Shown: one piece after another, positions 18,701 through 25,880 of the stretch
Numbering within the stretch: position 1 is the first letter of the stretch
How the letters are laid out: each line of letters opens with the position of its first letter
Assembly: GCA_964518335.1 (NCBI GenBank)
Contig: CAZFDT010000013.1
Span: 1 to 64,000, forward strand
DNA length: 64,000 bases
Direction: 5' to 3'
DNA from: CAZFDT01 sp964518335
Lineage (GTDB): Bacteria > Planctomycetota > Phycisphaerae > Phycisphaerales > Phycisphaeraceae
Program-made: the position numbers and the translations under genes
Notes under the pieces: model-generated
The model's input: the letters and a program-made list of their open reading frames with translations, nothing else
Databases searched by the model: none
Told to the model about the DNA's origin: nothing

Positions 18701-19488
18701 ATGTAATGCGACGTGTCGGCGATGTCGATGCTCGTGCCGCTGTAGTCGCCCGCGCCCGACGCCAGGCCCATCGCGCCGTAGCTCTGGCCCTGCTCGGTCA
18801 CGACGCCCACGGTGTGATGGCGCAGCTTGTTGGCGACGCTGCCGTTGACGTGCGCGCTGAGGTACACCACCTCGATGCCCTGCTCGGCCACCGCCTCGTC
18901 GAACGCCGGGCGCGACGCCGACGCGGCGATCGTCGTCACCGTGTGGCCCCACGACTTGAACAGGTTGATGCGCTGCCGCTCCAGCGTCGTCGGCCCGCCC
19001 GTGCCCACCACGTACAGCAGCTTCAGCCGCGGCGATCCGCTGCGCGGATGCACCACCGCCTGCAGCCGGTGCGTCGCATTGCCCTGCCGCGCCGTCACCG
19101 TCAGCGTCGCCGGGTGCGTCGGGTCGTCGGCCAGGTCGCCGTCGCCCTCGCCGGGCACGAGGATCACGCCGTCGCCGTCGATGTCGTACCCGTCCTCGAC
19201 CGTCAGCGTGAACGTCCCGCTGCCGAAGGGCGTGTCCACCGGCAACTGACCGGCGGCGAAGTCCTCCCGCCACGTCTCGCTGCTGCGCACGTGGCTGATC
19301 GCCATCGCCATCGCCGACTCGGCGACCTGCCGCGCCGTCGTCTGGTGGCTCACGTTCTGCGCGATCGGCAACGTCGTGCTCTGCGCCGCCTGGAACGACA
19401 GCGTCAGCACCACCGCCATCGCCACCGACAGCAGCACCAGCAGCATCGCCACCCCGCGGCAATGTCGGCCTGGCCTCCGCATCGACAT
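15763..19488 (-). CDS. Giant pilin-anchored PA14/LamG-domain protein
   Basis: A 1241-residue paralogue of the next downstream gene. The start MSMRRPGRHCRG at 19488 is followed by a hydrophobic anchor (AMLLVLLSVAMAVVLTLSF) and the same TTLPIAQNV and AESAMAMAI segments. A PA14 domain lies at about residues 360-500 (motifs WTFYLDSDDGSDLTIDG, GQHDLTVRCFEN), then a DUF7305-like repeat region (TLNNGAVVHISG) and two LamG domains. It is probably exported and displayed on the cell surface by a type II secretion or pilus system. No ribosome binding site is obvious. It may share a divergent promoter region with the formylglycine-generating enzyme gene. Confidence 0.8.
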   Translation of the reverse strand: MSMRRPGRHCRGVAMLLVLLSVAMAVVLTLSFQAAQSTTLPIAQNVSHQTTARQVAESAMAMAISHVRSSETWREDFAAGQLPVDTPFGSGTFTLTVEDGYDIDGDGVILVPGEGDGDLADDPTHPATLTVTARQGNATHRLQAVVHPRSGSPRLKLLYVVGTGGPTTLERQRINLFKSWGHTVTTIAASASRPAFDEAVAEQGIEVVYLSAHVNGSVANKLRHHTVGVVTEQGQSYGAMGLASGAGDYSGTSIDIADTSHYITSAFAAGSLTIATQSVQLTLATGTPAAGLSVLGRRPGTASPALAVLERGGMTHNGGKVPGRRVMLPWSGNSSDFDLSADGRKLLRRALEWAGAAAAPTPGLWAEWHAVHHGLSSLSGIDWEATPTHTSIEPRIHWPSTGGALYSGGPTDLFGVRLRGKITIPADGAWTFYLDSDDGSDLTIDGTLVVNNDGLHGMQERSGTITLAAGQHDLTVRCFENYGGVGLILRWQGPGVARQVVPAEAFSIGLAATDDDDAPPTPQLVALYTFDTPTPVLPTLAAHWPLDDSGGGGGVTTGGRIEMHNTSRIDAYRAAHGNYGGANVLASANVTTNATGHGHVELNGDARIAGNLLVGPGANPNSVATLHGNAAITGAMQAQASDAAVSLAQSPPGGLPMAVPANVTYNGGSRTLSSSFSCARMTLNNGAVVHISGHVVISVIAQLTLNDGRFVIPAGSSLTLYVGNTLTLNNKSQINANSAAVDRLTIHMHGSNRDLTLNDGTIAGRVFGSRHLVLNNNSQLYGTYVGQGNITLNQGAIHADLSSPALGNLTVTESVAAHDGSGHGGLTTGQTPPAIITDHAIAFDGSDAHVIVPHHADFQLAHATVACWVRTANRDKTQGVLSKDAAGYGNGGHLTLLIENRKLRARLQGATSPDHWVESGTIQNDTWYHLALVFGGGGMKLYINGTLADRDDHAGGLADNAEPWVFGASAVNSSSHSGAPLQDHLDGMLDDVRLYSSALTDEQIAALASGQEPGPAYPPVVRDTSGAGDALDLTIADPARVTWLAGHAGLRIDQPTTLSSGSPATKIRQAALDTGQITLEARFTPAHLAQTGPARIVSISPDPFNCNVNVMQEGAQVLARLRTAATGSNGTPDLGGAGAMTAAQPQHVILTYNGQQVSLYRNGGLEAQLDRTGDLDTWHAAYALLLANEPTGQRPWLGTLHRVAVWDRGMNAVQVANVFTGQPPGDGQSDLAFTVRWIEPK

Positions 19489-19591
19489 GATCTCAACATC
19501 GGATTCACCGCCGCACGGTTCCACCCGGCGACCTTGACGACTGGTTGGCCCGGTCGGGTTGTGACGCCTGGGCAAGCTCTACAATGACGCC

Positions 19592-20587
19592 ATGGCCTCC
19601 GATGCGTCCGAAAACGCCCCGCTCCCCCGCGCCTGCTGCGCCCCGACCGCCAACGTCGCCCTGTCCGTCAGCGCCAAGCCCGACGACACGCCCGCCGCCA
19701 TCGCCTGCGCCCACGCCGGCGCCACCGACGGCATGGTCGAGCTCACCGGCGGAACCTTCCTCATGGGCAACGACCGCGACGACGCCTTCCCCGACGACGG
19801 CGAAGGGCCCGTTCGACCCGTCGCCGTCAAGCCCTTCTGGATCGACCGCTTCGCCGTCACCAACCGGCAGTTCGCCGCCTTCGCCGAGGCCACCGACTAC
19901 CGCACCGAGAGCGAGCGCTTCGGCTGGTCGTTCGTCTTCAAGGGCCACCTGCCCCGGAAGTTTTACGCGTCGCTGTCGGAGAAGCGCGTGCTCGGCCTGC
20001 AGTGGTGGGTCGCCGTGCCCGGCGCCTGCTGGAAGCGCCCCCTCGGCGAGCGATCGAGCATCAAGGACAAGCTCGACTATCCCGTCACGCACGTGTCGTG
20101 GCGCGACGCCCACGCCTACTGCCTCTGGGCGGGCAAACGCCTGCCCACCGAGGCCGAGTGGGAATTCGCCGCCCGCGGCGGCCTGGCCAACAAACGCTAC
20201 CCCTGGGGCGACGACCTCACCCCCTTGGGCAAGCACCGCTGCAACATCTGGCAGGGCAAGTTCCCCGACACCGACACCGCCGACGACGGCTACGCCGGAC
20301 CCTGCCCCGTCGATGCCTACCATCCCAACGCCTTCGGCCTGTACAACTGCAGCGGCAACGTCTGGGAATGGTGCAGCGACTGGTGGAGCCCTTCGTTCCA
20401 CCAGCAGCCCGACGCACCACGCACCAACCCCACCGGCCCTTCCGAGGGAACCGCCAAAGTCATGAAGGGCGGCAGCTACCTCTGCCACCGCTCCTACTGC
20501 AACCGCTACCGCGTCGCCGCCCGCACCGCCAACACCCCCGACAGCGCCACCACCAACTGCGGCTTCCGCACCGTCCGCGATATGTGA
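19592..20587 (+). CDS. Formylglycine-generating enzyme (sulfatase activator)
   Basis: A 331-residue SUMF1-type protein. Unlike many SUMF1-like proteins it keeps the two catalytic cysteines: Cys298 and Cys303 in YLCHRSYCNRYR, matching the human pair Cys336/Cys341. Other family marks are GTFLMGND, WIDRFAVTNRQFAAF, RLPTEAEWEFAARGG, YPWGDDL and NVWEWCSDWW. True FGEs oxidise a Cys in CxPxR sulfatases to formylglycine, using copper and oxygen. No sulfatase gene lies in the window, so its clients are elsewhere. TACAAT (19580-19585) lies 6 nt before the ATG with no Shine-Dalgarno, suggesting a leaderless mRNA. Confidence 0.93.
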   Translation: MASDASENAPLPRACCAPTANVALSVSAKPDDTPAAIACAHAGATDGMVELTGGTFLMGNDRDDAFPDDGEGPVRPVAVKPFWIDRFAVTNRQFAAFAEATDYRTESERFGWSFVFKGHLPRKFYASLSEKRVLGLQWWVAVPGACWKRPLGERSSIKDKLDYPVTHVSWRDAHAYCLWAGKRLPTEAEWEFAARGGLANKRYPWGDDLTPLGKHRCNIWQGKFPDTDTADDGYAGPCPVDAYHPNAFGLYNCSGNVWEWCSDWWSPSFHQQPDAPRTNPTGPSEGTAKVMKGGSYLCHRSYCNRYRVAARTANTPDSATTNCGFRTVRDM

Positions 20588-20638
20588 CGCGAACAAACGC
20601 GCACCTCGAAACGTGCTGCTGCGAAAGACGGCGCTTCT

Positions 20639-21421
20639 TCACAACCGCGGCGTCATCCGAGGGCTCGCCGCGCGCCTTCGCACCAGGCACAGCAGCCCCG
20701 CGCCCAGCAGCCCCAGCGTCGCCGGCTCGGGGACATTGGTGAGGACCGTCACCTCGTCGATCAGCACCGGGCCGCGGTTGTTGCTGCCGGCCAGGTGGAA
20801 ATAGACGTTGCTGAAACTGTACGTCGCCGGGGTGACGCTGGTGGTCCGCAGCACGGGGCTGGCGACCAGGTCCCCGCCGACGGCCAATTGCAGGCTGCCG
20901 TCGCTCTGGCGGGTGATGGTCAGCGTGAGCGTGTGGAAGCTGTCGTTGTCGAGGTCGAGGTGGCCGTAGGTCCCGCCGAGATTGCCAGCACCGCCGAACT
21001 CGACGACGCGGCCGCCCGAGGCATTGGCGCCGGTGGGGTCGAAGTGCGCGTAGTAGCCGACCGACCCGACGGTGAACAGCCCGAAGCGCACCGTGACGCC
21101 CGAGAGCGTTTCCTCCGCGTTGTACTGATAGTCCATCGACAGTTGAATGAAGTCGCCCGTGCTGGCGAGCGTGATCGGCGACGCCGAGAAGTCGCCCGTG
21201 ACCGCTCGATTGTTGGCCGTGGTGGCGACGCGCATGCTCCCGCCGACGACGCTGAGGTTGACGGCGGCGTCCTGGCCCGTCCACGCCACGTCCTGCGGGT
21301 CGGCGGCGTTGGTCACGCCGCCGTCGCTGAACGGGTCGTGGACGACGATCACGTCCGCCGCCGCCGTCGATGCGGTCCACAGCAGCATTGCGAACGTCAG
21401 ACTCAGTGAAGCATGTCGCAT
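20639..21421 (-). CDS. PEP-CTERM sorting domain protein
   Basis: A 260-residue exported protein with signal peptide MRHASLSLTFAMLLWTASTA, a beta-sandwich-like central region, and a C-terminal sorting signal (VPEPATLGLLGAGLL followed by basic residues). PEP-CTERM proteins are cleaved and surface-anchored or released by exosortase; no exosortase gene is present in the window. GGAGG lies 7 nt before the ATG. It is the last gene of the minus-strand lacI - prepilin - GH50 group and may bind or display carbohydrate, though no catalytic motif is visible. Confidence 0.88.
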   Translation of the reverse strand: MRHASLSLTFAMLLWTASTAAADVIVVHDPFSDGGVTNAADPQDVAWTGQDAAVNLSVVGGSMRVATTANNRAVTGDFSASPITLASTGDFIQLSMDYQYNAEETLSGVTVRFGLFTVGSVGYYAHFDPTGANASGGRVVEFGGAGNLGGTYGHLDLDNDSFHTLTLTITRQSDGSLQLAVGGDLVASPVLRTTSVTPATYSFSNVYFHLAGSNNRGPVLIDEVTVLTNVPEPATLGLLGAGLLCLVRRRAASPRMTPRL

Positions 21422-21471
21422 GATTCAACCTCCATTAAGAAGATGGGTCCAAAGAAAAGAAGCTCAATCCG

Positions 21472-23586
21472 TCACTCGCCGCCCGCCTCGGCGCGCAGCG
21501 GGTACAGCCGCGATGCCACGTCGCGCGACGCCTCGATCATCTCGGGGTACGGCGTGTCGGTGATGTCCAGGAACCCGATGCCGTGGTTCTCGCCTTCGAG
21601 CGTCCGCCCCGACGCCGGCTCGTCGATCAACTGAAACCAGTGCGCCCCCACGATCCGCGGGTTGCGCGCCGCACTGGTCGCGTAACGCTCGAACTTGCGG
21701 GCGCGGTCCTGGGCGTTCTCGGCCTTCACCAGCCCGGCGCCGAACACGCCCCGATCGCTCGCGCCGAAGTGGAACTCGCCGATGATGACCGGCTTGTCGA
21801 TGTCCGCCGCCGGCTTCCACGCCCCGACCGTCCCCCGGTACAGGTTGAACGACACCACGTCGCAGAACTCCGCCGCCACCCGCACCGCCTGCGCGTTGCT
21901 CTCGGCGAAACGACACCCCAGGTACAGCTTGTCCGGCGCGATCGACTTCATCACCTGCCGCACCGTTCGGAAGTACGTCCGCACGATCTCCTCGTTGAAC
22001 CGCTCCAGGTCGGCCACGGCAGCGTCCGTCGTCGGCATGTCCCGGTTCTGCAGCACGTCATCCCACGACGCGAAGCTCGTGCCCCACGCGACGTTGAGCT
22101 TGTCGATCCCGTCGTAGGTCGCCTTGAGGTGCTCGACCATCGCGGCCTTGGCGGGCTGCGCCGGCTCGGCGACCGCCACGCCCCGCGCCAGGTGCGTCGT
22201 GTCGCCCCACGACAGCTCGTTGTCCACGAAGTACCCGATGCACATCGGGTCGTTCACCGTGCCCTGAATCATGCCCGCGGCGCGACGGCGCAGCTCGGCC
22301 TCGAATCCGGGGTGGTACGGATCGCTCACCCGGTTGCGCGTGCCCGCCTGCCACGGCAGCTTCGGAGCGTTGATATACACCCAGTGCGTGTACGGCAGCC
22401 CGGCCTGCGGCAGCAGCTCCGGGTCCGACCAGTTGGCGATCGTGTTGAAGCCCCAGTTCATCAGGCGCTTGCCGATGAGCGACCGCCACGTCGCCTGCCA
22501 GTCCGGGCCGTACTTGCGATGGGCGTTGGCGGCGAAAAAGTCGTACGCCGTCACCGGCTGCGCGTCGTACTCGTTGCGGCGGCTGGTGTTGACCTGGCCC
22601 AGGTACGCCTTCAGCGCCGCGTCGCGCTCCCAGGGCGGATCGGCGAACCAGCCGGCGCGGTCCTCCGTCACCGGCGTGATCGCCCCGCCGCGCACGCACG
22701 TGACCCCCAGCGAGAAGAACAGCCGGCCCTCGGGATCGACCAGATACCACTTGCCCTCGTGTCGAGCGGTGCGGAAGTGGCCGGTCGCCTCGAGCTGCGG
22801 GCCGTCGGCCCAGCCGCCGTAGCGGTTCCACTGCAGCGGACGCGGCATCGAGCCCATCGCCCGCGCCTCGGCGTCGCGGTGCGCGTGCAGGTCGGCGTCG
22901 GACTTCACCTTGCCCGGCCAGTCGCGGTGCACGTACTGGCCGTACCCGTCGATGAACGGGAAGAACGGCTCGGGCACGACCCGCGTCGCCGGATCGAACG
23001 TCCCGGCCGCGCGCACGTTGTCGATCGCAAAGCGGTACGCCCGCTCCGGCTTGTTGAGGAACACGCTCACTTGCGTGACCTGGGCTGGGTCGATCGTGCC
23101 GCCCTGGTCGCCGCGCACGCCCCAGGGCGTGTGGTGCATGCCCTTGAGCTGCTGGCGCAGCTCGACGGCGAAGGTGCGGTCGAACGCGACGACGAGCGTG
23201 CCCGACTCGCCGGGTTCGAGGCTGACGCTGCCGGTGTTCGAGTTCTTCCGCCCGGTGGCGCCGGGGTTATCGACACGCCCGCCGAGCTTGAGCGACTCGT
23301 CGCTGAGGTTGGTCACGTCGATTTCGACGCGGGTGAATCGGTCCAGGTCCCACGCGCCGTCGGCGGGCTTGACCGTGACGTTGGGGTAGGGCTTGTCCGT
23401 GCCGGTCTCGACCTGCACGGCCCGTGAGCCATGGAGTTCGACGATCTGCCGCGTCGAGTCCATGCCGCCGACTTGCTTCATGGCGTCGGGCGACTCGAAG
23501 TCCATCAGGATGAGCGCGTCGGCCCAACCCAGGACAGGGTAGGCGATCGCTGCGGCAGCGAACAGGAGGGGTCGCGGTGACATCAT
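21472..23586 (-). CDS. GH50-like beta-agarase / glycoside hydrolase
   Basis: A 704-residue secreted enzyme (signal MSPRPLLFAAAAIAYPVLGWA). An N-terminal beta-sandwich is followed by a TIM barrel starting near FPFIDGYGQYVHRDWPGK, a motif typical of GH50 agarases. Candidate catalytic residues are Glu457 in VDNELSW (acid/base) and Glu604 in IIGEFHFG (nucleophile). The likely reaction is hydrolysis of beta-1,4 linkages in agarose-type galactans; the exact substrate is inferred. The start ATG at 23586 overlaps the stop of the prepilin gene (ATGA), indicating translational coupling. Length is close to family size. Confidence 0.8.
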   Translation of the reverse strand: MMSPRPLLFAAAAIAYPVLGWADALILMDFESPDAMKQVGGMDSTRQIVELHGSRAVQVETGTDKPYPNVTVKPADGAWDLDRFTRVEIDVTNLSDESLKLGGRVDNPGATGRKNSNTGSVSLEPGESGTLVVAFDRTFAVELRQQLKGMHHTPWGVRGDQGGTIDPAQVTQVSVFLNKPERAYRFAIDNVRAAGTFDPATRVVPEPFFPFIDGYGQYVHRDWPGKVKSDADLHAHRDAEARAMGSMPRPLQWNRYGGWADGPQLEATGHFRTARHEGKWYLVDPEGRLFFSLGVTCVRGGAITPVTEDRAGWFADPPWERDAALKAYLGQVNTSRRNEYDAQPVTAYDFFAANAHRKYGPDWQATWRSLIGKRLMNWGFNTIANWSDPELLPQAGLPYTHWVYINAPKLPWQAGTRNRVSDPYHPGFEAELRRRAAGMIQGTVNDPMCIGYFVDNELSWGDTTHLARGVAVAEPAQPAKAAMVEHLKATYDGIDKLNVAWGTSFASWDDVLQNRDMPTTDAAVADLERFNEEIVRTYFRTVRQVMKSIAPDKLYLGCRFAESNAQAVRVAAEFCDVVSFNLYRGTVGAWKPAADIDKPVIIGEFHFGASDRGVFGAGLVKAENAQDRARKFERYATSAARNPRIVGAHWFQLIDEPASGRTLEGENHGIGFLDITDTPYPEMIEASRDVASRLYPLRAEAGGE

Positions 23587-24335
23587 TGGGTGACGTCCCA
23601 GAGTGGGTTGGGCACGCCGACCGCGCCGATGACGTCGGCGCGCGGCATGCGGAGGACGTGGCCGTCGAAGAACAACACGTTGGCGGACTGGTCGTGGCGC
23701 GTGGCGACCGAGTTCTTGTTGGTCGGGTCGGGGGTGATCTCGCCCTGGTACCAGCTCGAGTGCTGCTTGGTGAGGGTGTGGCGGTAGCCGTCGGCGAATT
23801 CGAGCTTGCGGGCGGGCGTCAGCACGTCCTTTTCGTTGAACCCTGCGGCGCCCATGTCGGGGTCGGCGTCCCACTCGGGCAGCAGGCCCCCGCCGGTGCT
23901 GTTGACCTGCACGTTTTGGCCGTAGATGTAGCGCATGTCGTAGTTGCCCGCGCCGCTGGGGTTGGCCAGCGACCATGCGGCGTTCGGACAGACGTGGTTG
24001 CGGGGGATGCTGATCCACTTGCTGCCGATCACGGTCAGCGGCATGCGCATGTCCACGCGGAAGTCGGTGTTGTTGTACCAGGGCACGTGGTGCGGGGCGG
24101 CGGCGGTGACCTGCAGCCCGTTGGGCTGGCGCGTCCAGTGCGGCAGGCGGGCGCCCTTGTGGTTGACGGCGTAGTTGGCGCTGACGATGCCGATCTGCTT
24201 GAGCGCGTTGGCGCACTGAACCGTTCGCGCCGCGTCGCGCGCCTTGCCCAGCGCGGGCAACAGCAGCGCGATGAGCAGCGCGATCACGCTGATGACCACC
24301 AGCAGCTCGATGAGGGTGAAGCCATGTCGTCGCAT
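23583..24335 (-). CDS. Prepilin-like protein with H-X9-DG motif
   Basis: A 250-residue type II pseudopilin-like protein. The N-terminus MRRHGFTLIELLVVISVIAL is a textbook prepilin signal (cleavage after G, Phe methylated). Near the C-terminus His is followed nine residues later by DG (RHDQSANVLFFDGHV), the H-X9-DG domain that planctomycetes pair with such N-termini. It sits between lacI and a GH50 enzyme, a recurring planctomycete arrangement, and probably belongs to the surface apparatus for polymer use. Its stop overlaps the next start. Confidence 0.9.
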   Translation of the reverse strand: MRRHGFTLIELLVVISVIALLIALLLPALGKARDAARTVQCANALKQIGIVSANYAVNHKGARLPHWTRQPNGLQVTAAAPHHVPWYNNTDFRVDMRMPLTVIGSKWISIPRNHVCPNAAWSLANPSGAGNYDMRYIYGQNVQVNSTGGGLLPEWDADPDMGAAGFNEKDVLTPARKLEFADGYRHTLTKQHSSWYQGEITPDPTNKNSVATRHDQSANVLFFDGHVLRMPRADVIGAVGVPNPLWDVTQ

Positions 24336-24360
24336 AACGGTCTCCGCGATCGTGGCGGGG

Positions 24361-25455
24361 TCAGGATCGGGGCGGCGCGGTGCTCTCGCGCACGCGCAGG
24401 TCGGGGGCGCAGTAGGTTCGCAGCACGTCGCCCGCGCTGTCGGGGTCGCCGGTGGCCCGGTCGATGAGCCGATGCGCCGCCAGCGCGCCCATCTCCTCGA
24501 GCGGGTGGCGCACCGAGGTCAGCCGCGGCATGAGGTAGCGGCACAGGGCCGTGTCCTCGACGTTGACCAGGCTCACGTCGCCCGGCACGCTCAGGCCCAG
24601 CTCCGCCAGGCGGCGCAGGGCGCTGGCGGCGACCAGGTCGTTGTAGGCCACCAGCGCCGTGGGGCGCGCCGCGCCCAGGGCGGCGAAATAGGCTGCGCCC
24701 AGCGCGCCCGCCTCGTCGCAATGGGCGCTGCTGCGCTCGACCACGCGGTCGATGCGGGTGGCGTCGAAGCGCCAGCGAGGATCGGCGTCGATGCCGTGGG
24801 CGCTGGTGGCGGCGACGAAGGCCTGCCGTCGCGCCTCGTTGTGCGCGATGGTCTGGGCGGTGCAGGTGCCCAGGTAGCCGATGCGGCGATGGCCCAGCGC
24901 CACCAGGTGGTCCACGGCCAGGCGGATGGCGGCGGCATTGTCGAACATGACCGCGTCGATGCCCGGGTGCGGATGCAGACAGTCCACCGCCGCCACCGAC
25001 CCGCCGCGCTGCAGCAGCAGATCGACCCAGGGCAACTCGCCGTCGGCCCAGAGGATGAGCAGGCCCTCGACGCGCTGCTCGAGGACCGACTCGACGCAGC
25101 GCTCCGGCGCGGCGCCGCCGGCGACGTTGAGGATGAGCACGTTGTAGTGGCGTTCGAGGCAGGCGCGCTCGATGCCGCGGAGCATGGCGCCGGCGTACTG
25201 GGCGTTGCCGATGCCGCCCCAGGGCTGCGGGGGGACATAGACGCCCAGGGTCTGGGTGCGGCGGAGGGCGAGCGAGCGGCTGGCGAAGTTGGGGTGGTAA
25301 TTGAGGCGGCGGGCGACGTCGGTGACTTTGCGGCGAAGCTCGTCGCTGACGCCGATGTTGCCCTTGGACCCGTTGAGGACGGCCGAGGCTGCGCCCTTGG
25401 AGCAGCCGGCGAGGCGTGAGATCTCGATGAGCGTGGGGGCCTTGCGTGGTGGCAT
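24361..25455 (-). CDS. LacI-family transcriptional regulator of the agarase operon
   Basis: A 364-residue regulator. The N-terminal HTH (TLIEISRLAGCSKGAASAVLNG) and hinge helix (LNYHPNFASRSLA) are followed by a periplasmic-binding-like effector domain (TQTLGVYVPP, GYLGTCTA, PGDVSLVNVED). It likely represses itself and the prepilin-GH50-PEP-CTERM genes 25 nt downstream. A perfect 16-bp palindrome overlaps its own -10 region. The effector is presumably an oligosaccharide released by the hydrolase (inference). Near residue 29 the family's usual R-V/I-L-N core is replaced by A-V-L-N-G. Confidence 0.92.
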   Translation of the reverse strand: MPPRKAPTLIEISRLAGCSKGAASAVLNGSKGNIGVSDELRRKVTDVARRLNYHPNFASRSLALRRTQTLGVYVPPQPWGGIGNAQYAGAMLRGIERACLERHYNVLILNVAGGAAPERCVESVLEQRVEGLLILWADGELPWVDLLLQRGGSVAAVDCLHPHPGIDAVMFDNAAAIRLAVDHLVALGHRRIGYLGTCTAQTIAHNEARRQAFVAATSAHGIDADPRWRFDATRIDRVVERSSAHCDEAGALGAAYFAALGAARPTALVAYNDLVAASALRRLAELGLSVPGDVSLVNVEDTALCRYLMPRLTSVRHPLEEMGALAAHRLIDRATGDPDSAGDVLRTYCAPDLRVRESTAPPRS

Positions 25456-25469
25456 AGCACGGCTCGCTG

Positions 25470-25485
25470 TATAAACCGGTTTATA
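25470..25485. promoter_or_regulatory. LacI-type operator, perfect 16-bp palindrome
   Basis: TATAAACCGGTTTATA is fully self-complementary and has the central CG pair of LacI-family operators. It lies 15-30 bp upstream of lacI and overlaps TATACA (25473 to 25468 on the minus strand), the likely -10, so bound repressor would block its own promoter. Confidence 0.85.
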
Positions 25486-25540
25486 TCTTAGATCGCGCCC
25501 CGCCCGGTGTCAAGCCCTTTCGCCGCTGCGACCGGGGCGT

Positions 25541-25583
25541 CCGGGGGGGCCGGGGGGGCCGGGGGGGCCGGGGGGGGCCGGGG
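25541..25583. repeat. CC-G(n) tandem repeat with G-quadruplex potential
   Basis: Five runs of 4-8 G on the plus strand (25543-25549, 25552-25558, 25561-25567, 25570-25577, 25580-25583) are separated by CC, with a nearly constant 9-bp period. Such an array can form G-quadruplexes and is prone to slippage. Confidence 0.8.
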
Positions 25584-25880
25584 TGGCGGAAAAATTCCTC
25601 CGCGAGGACTATGCGCCGTGGACTTTTGTGGTAAAATACTGTCAATGTGGCGCTTATCGACACATCCACTCCCCCGCCGCCTGGGTCTGGGCCACCCTGG
25701 GCGACCCCCTGCAGCCGAGCCGGGCGCGGCGGCGCAGAACCCCGTGTGGTGAAGATGAAAACCCAGTGATTCCGATTACGGCGTGGCGGCCTCGGCCCCG
25801 TCGGACGGGCGCGACCTAATCGCCCGGGGCGATCTGGCCGACGTATCTTCGCGGAGGCCAACCCCGGAACAGTTGCGCCC

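Larger units (their letters stand above)
25456..25880. other. Intergenic region with operator and G-rich repeat
   Basis: This 425-bp region between divergent lacI and the HD-GYP gene contains the LacI operator, a five-copy G-run repeat and, further right, an AT-richer patch with TAAAAT (25632-25637) that could be a -10 for the HD-GYP gene. No coding frame looks real; proline-rich frames over the G-run repeat are compositional artefacts. Confidence 0.5.

Noticed and set aside
15805..19587. 1260-codon plus-strand open frame opposite the PA14/LamG gene
   Set aside because: Low-complexity composition and complete overlap with a gene having a credible start, signal and domains.
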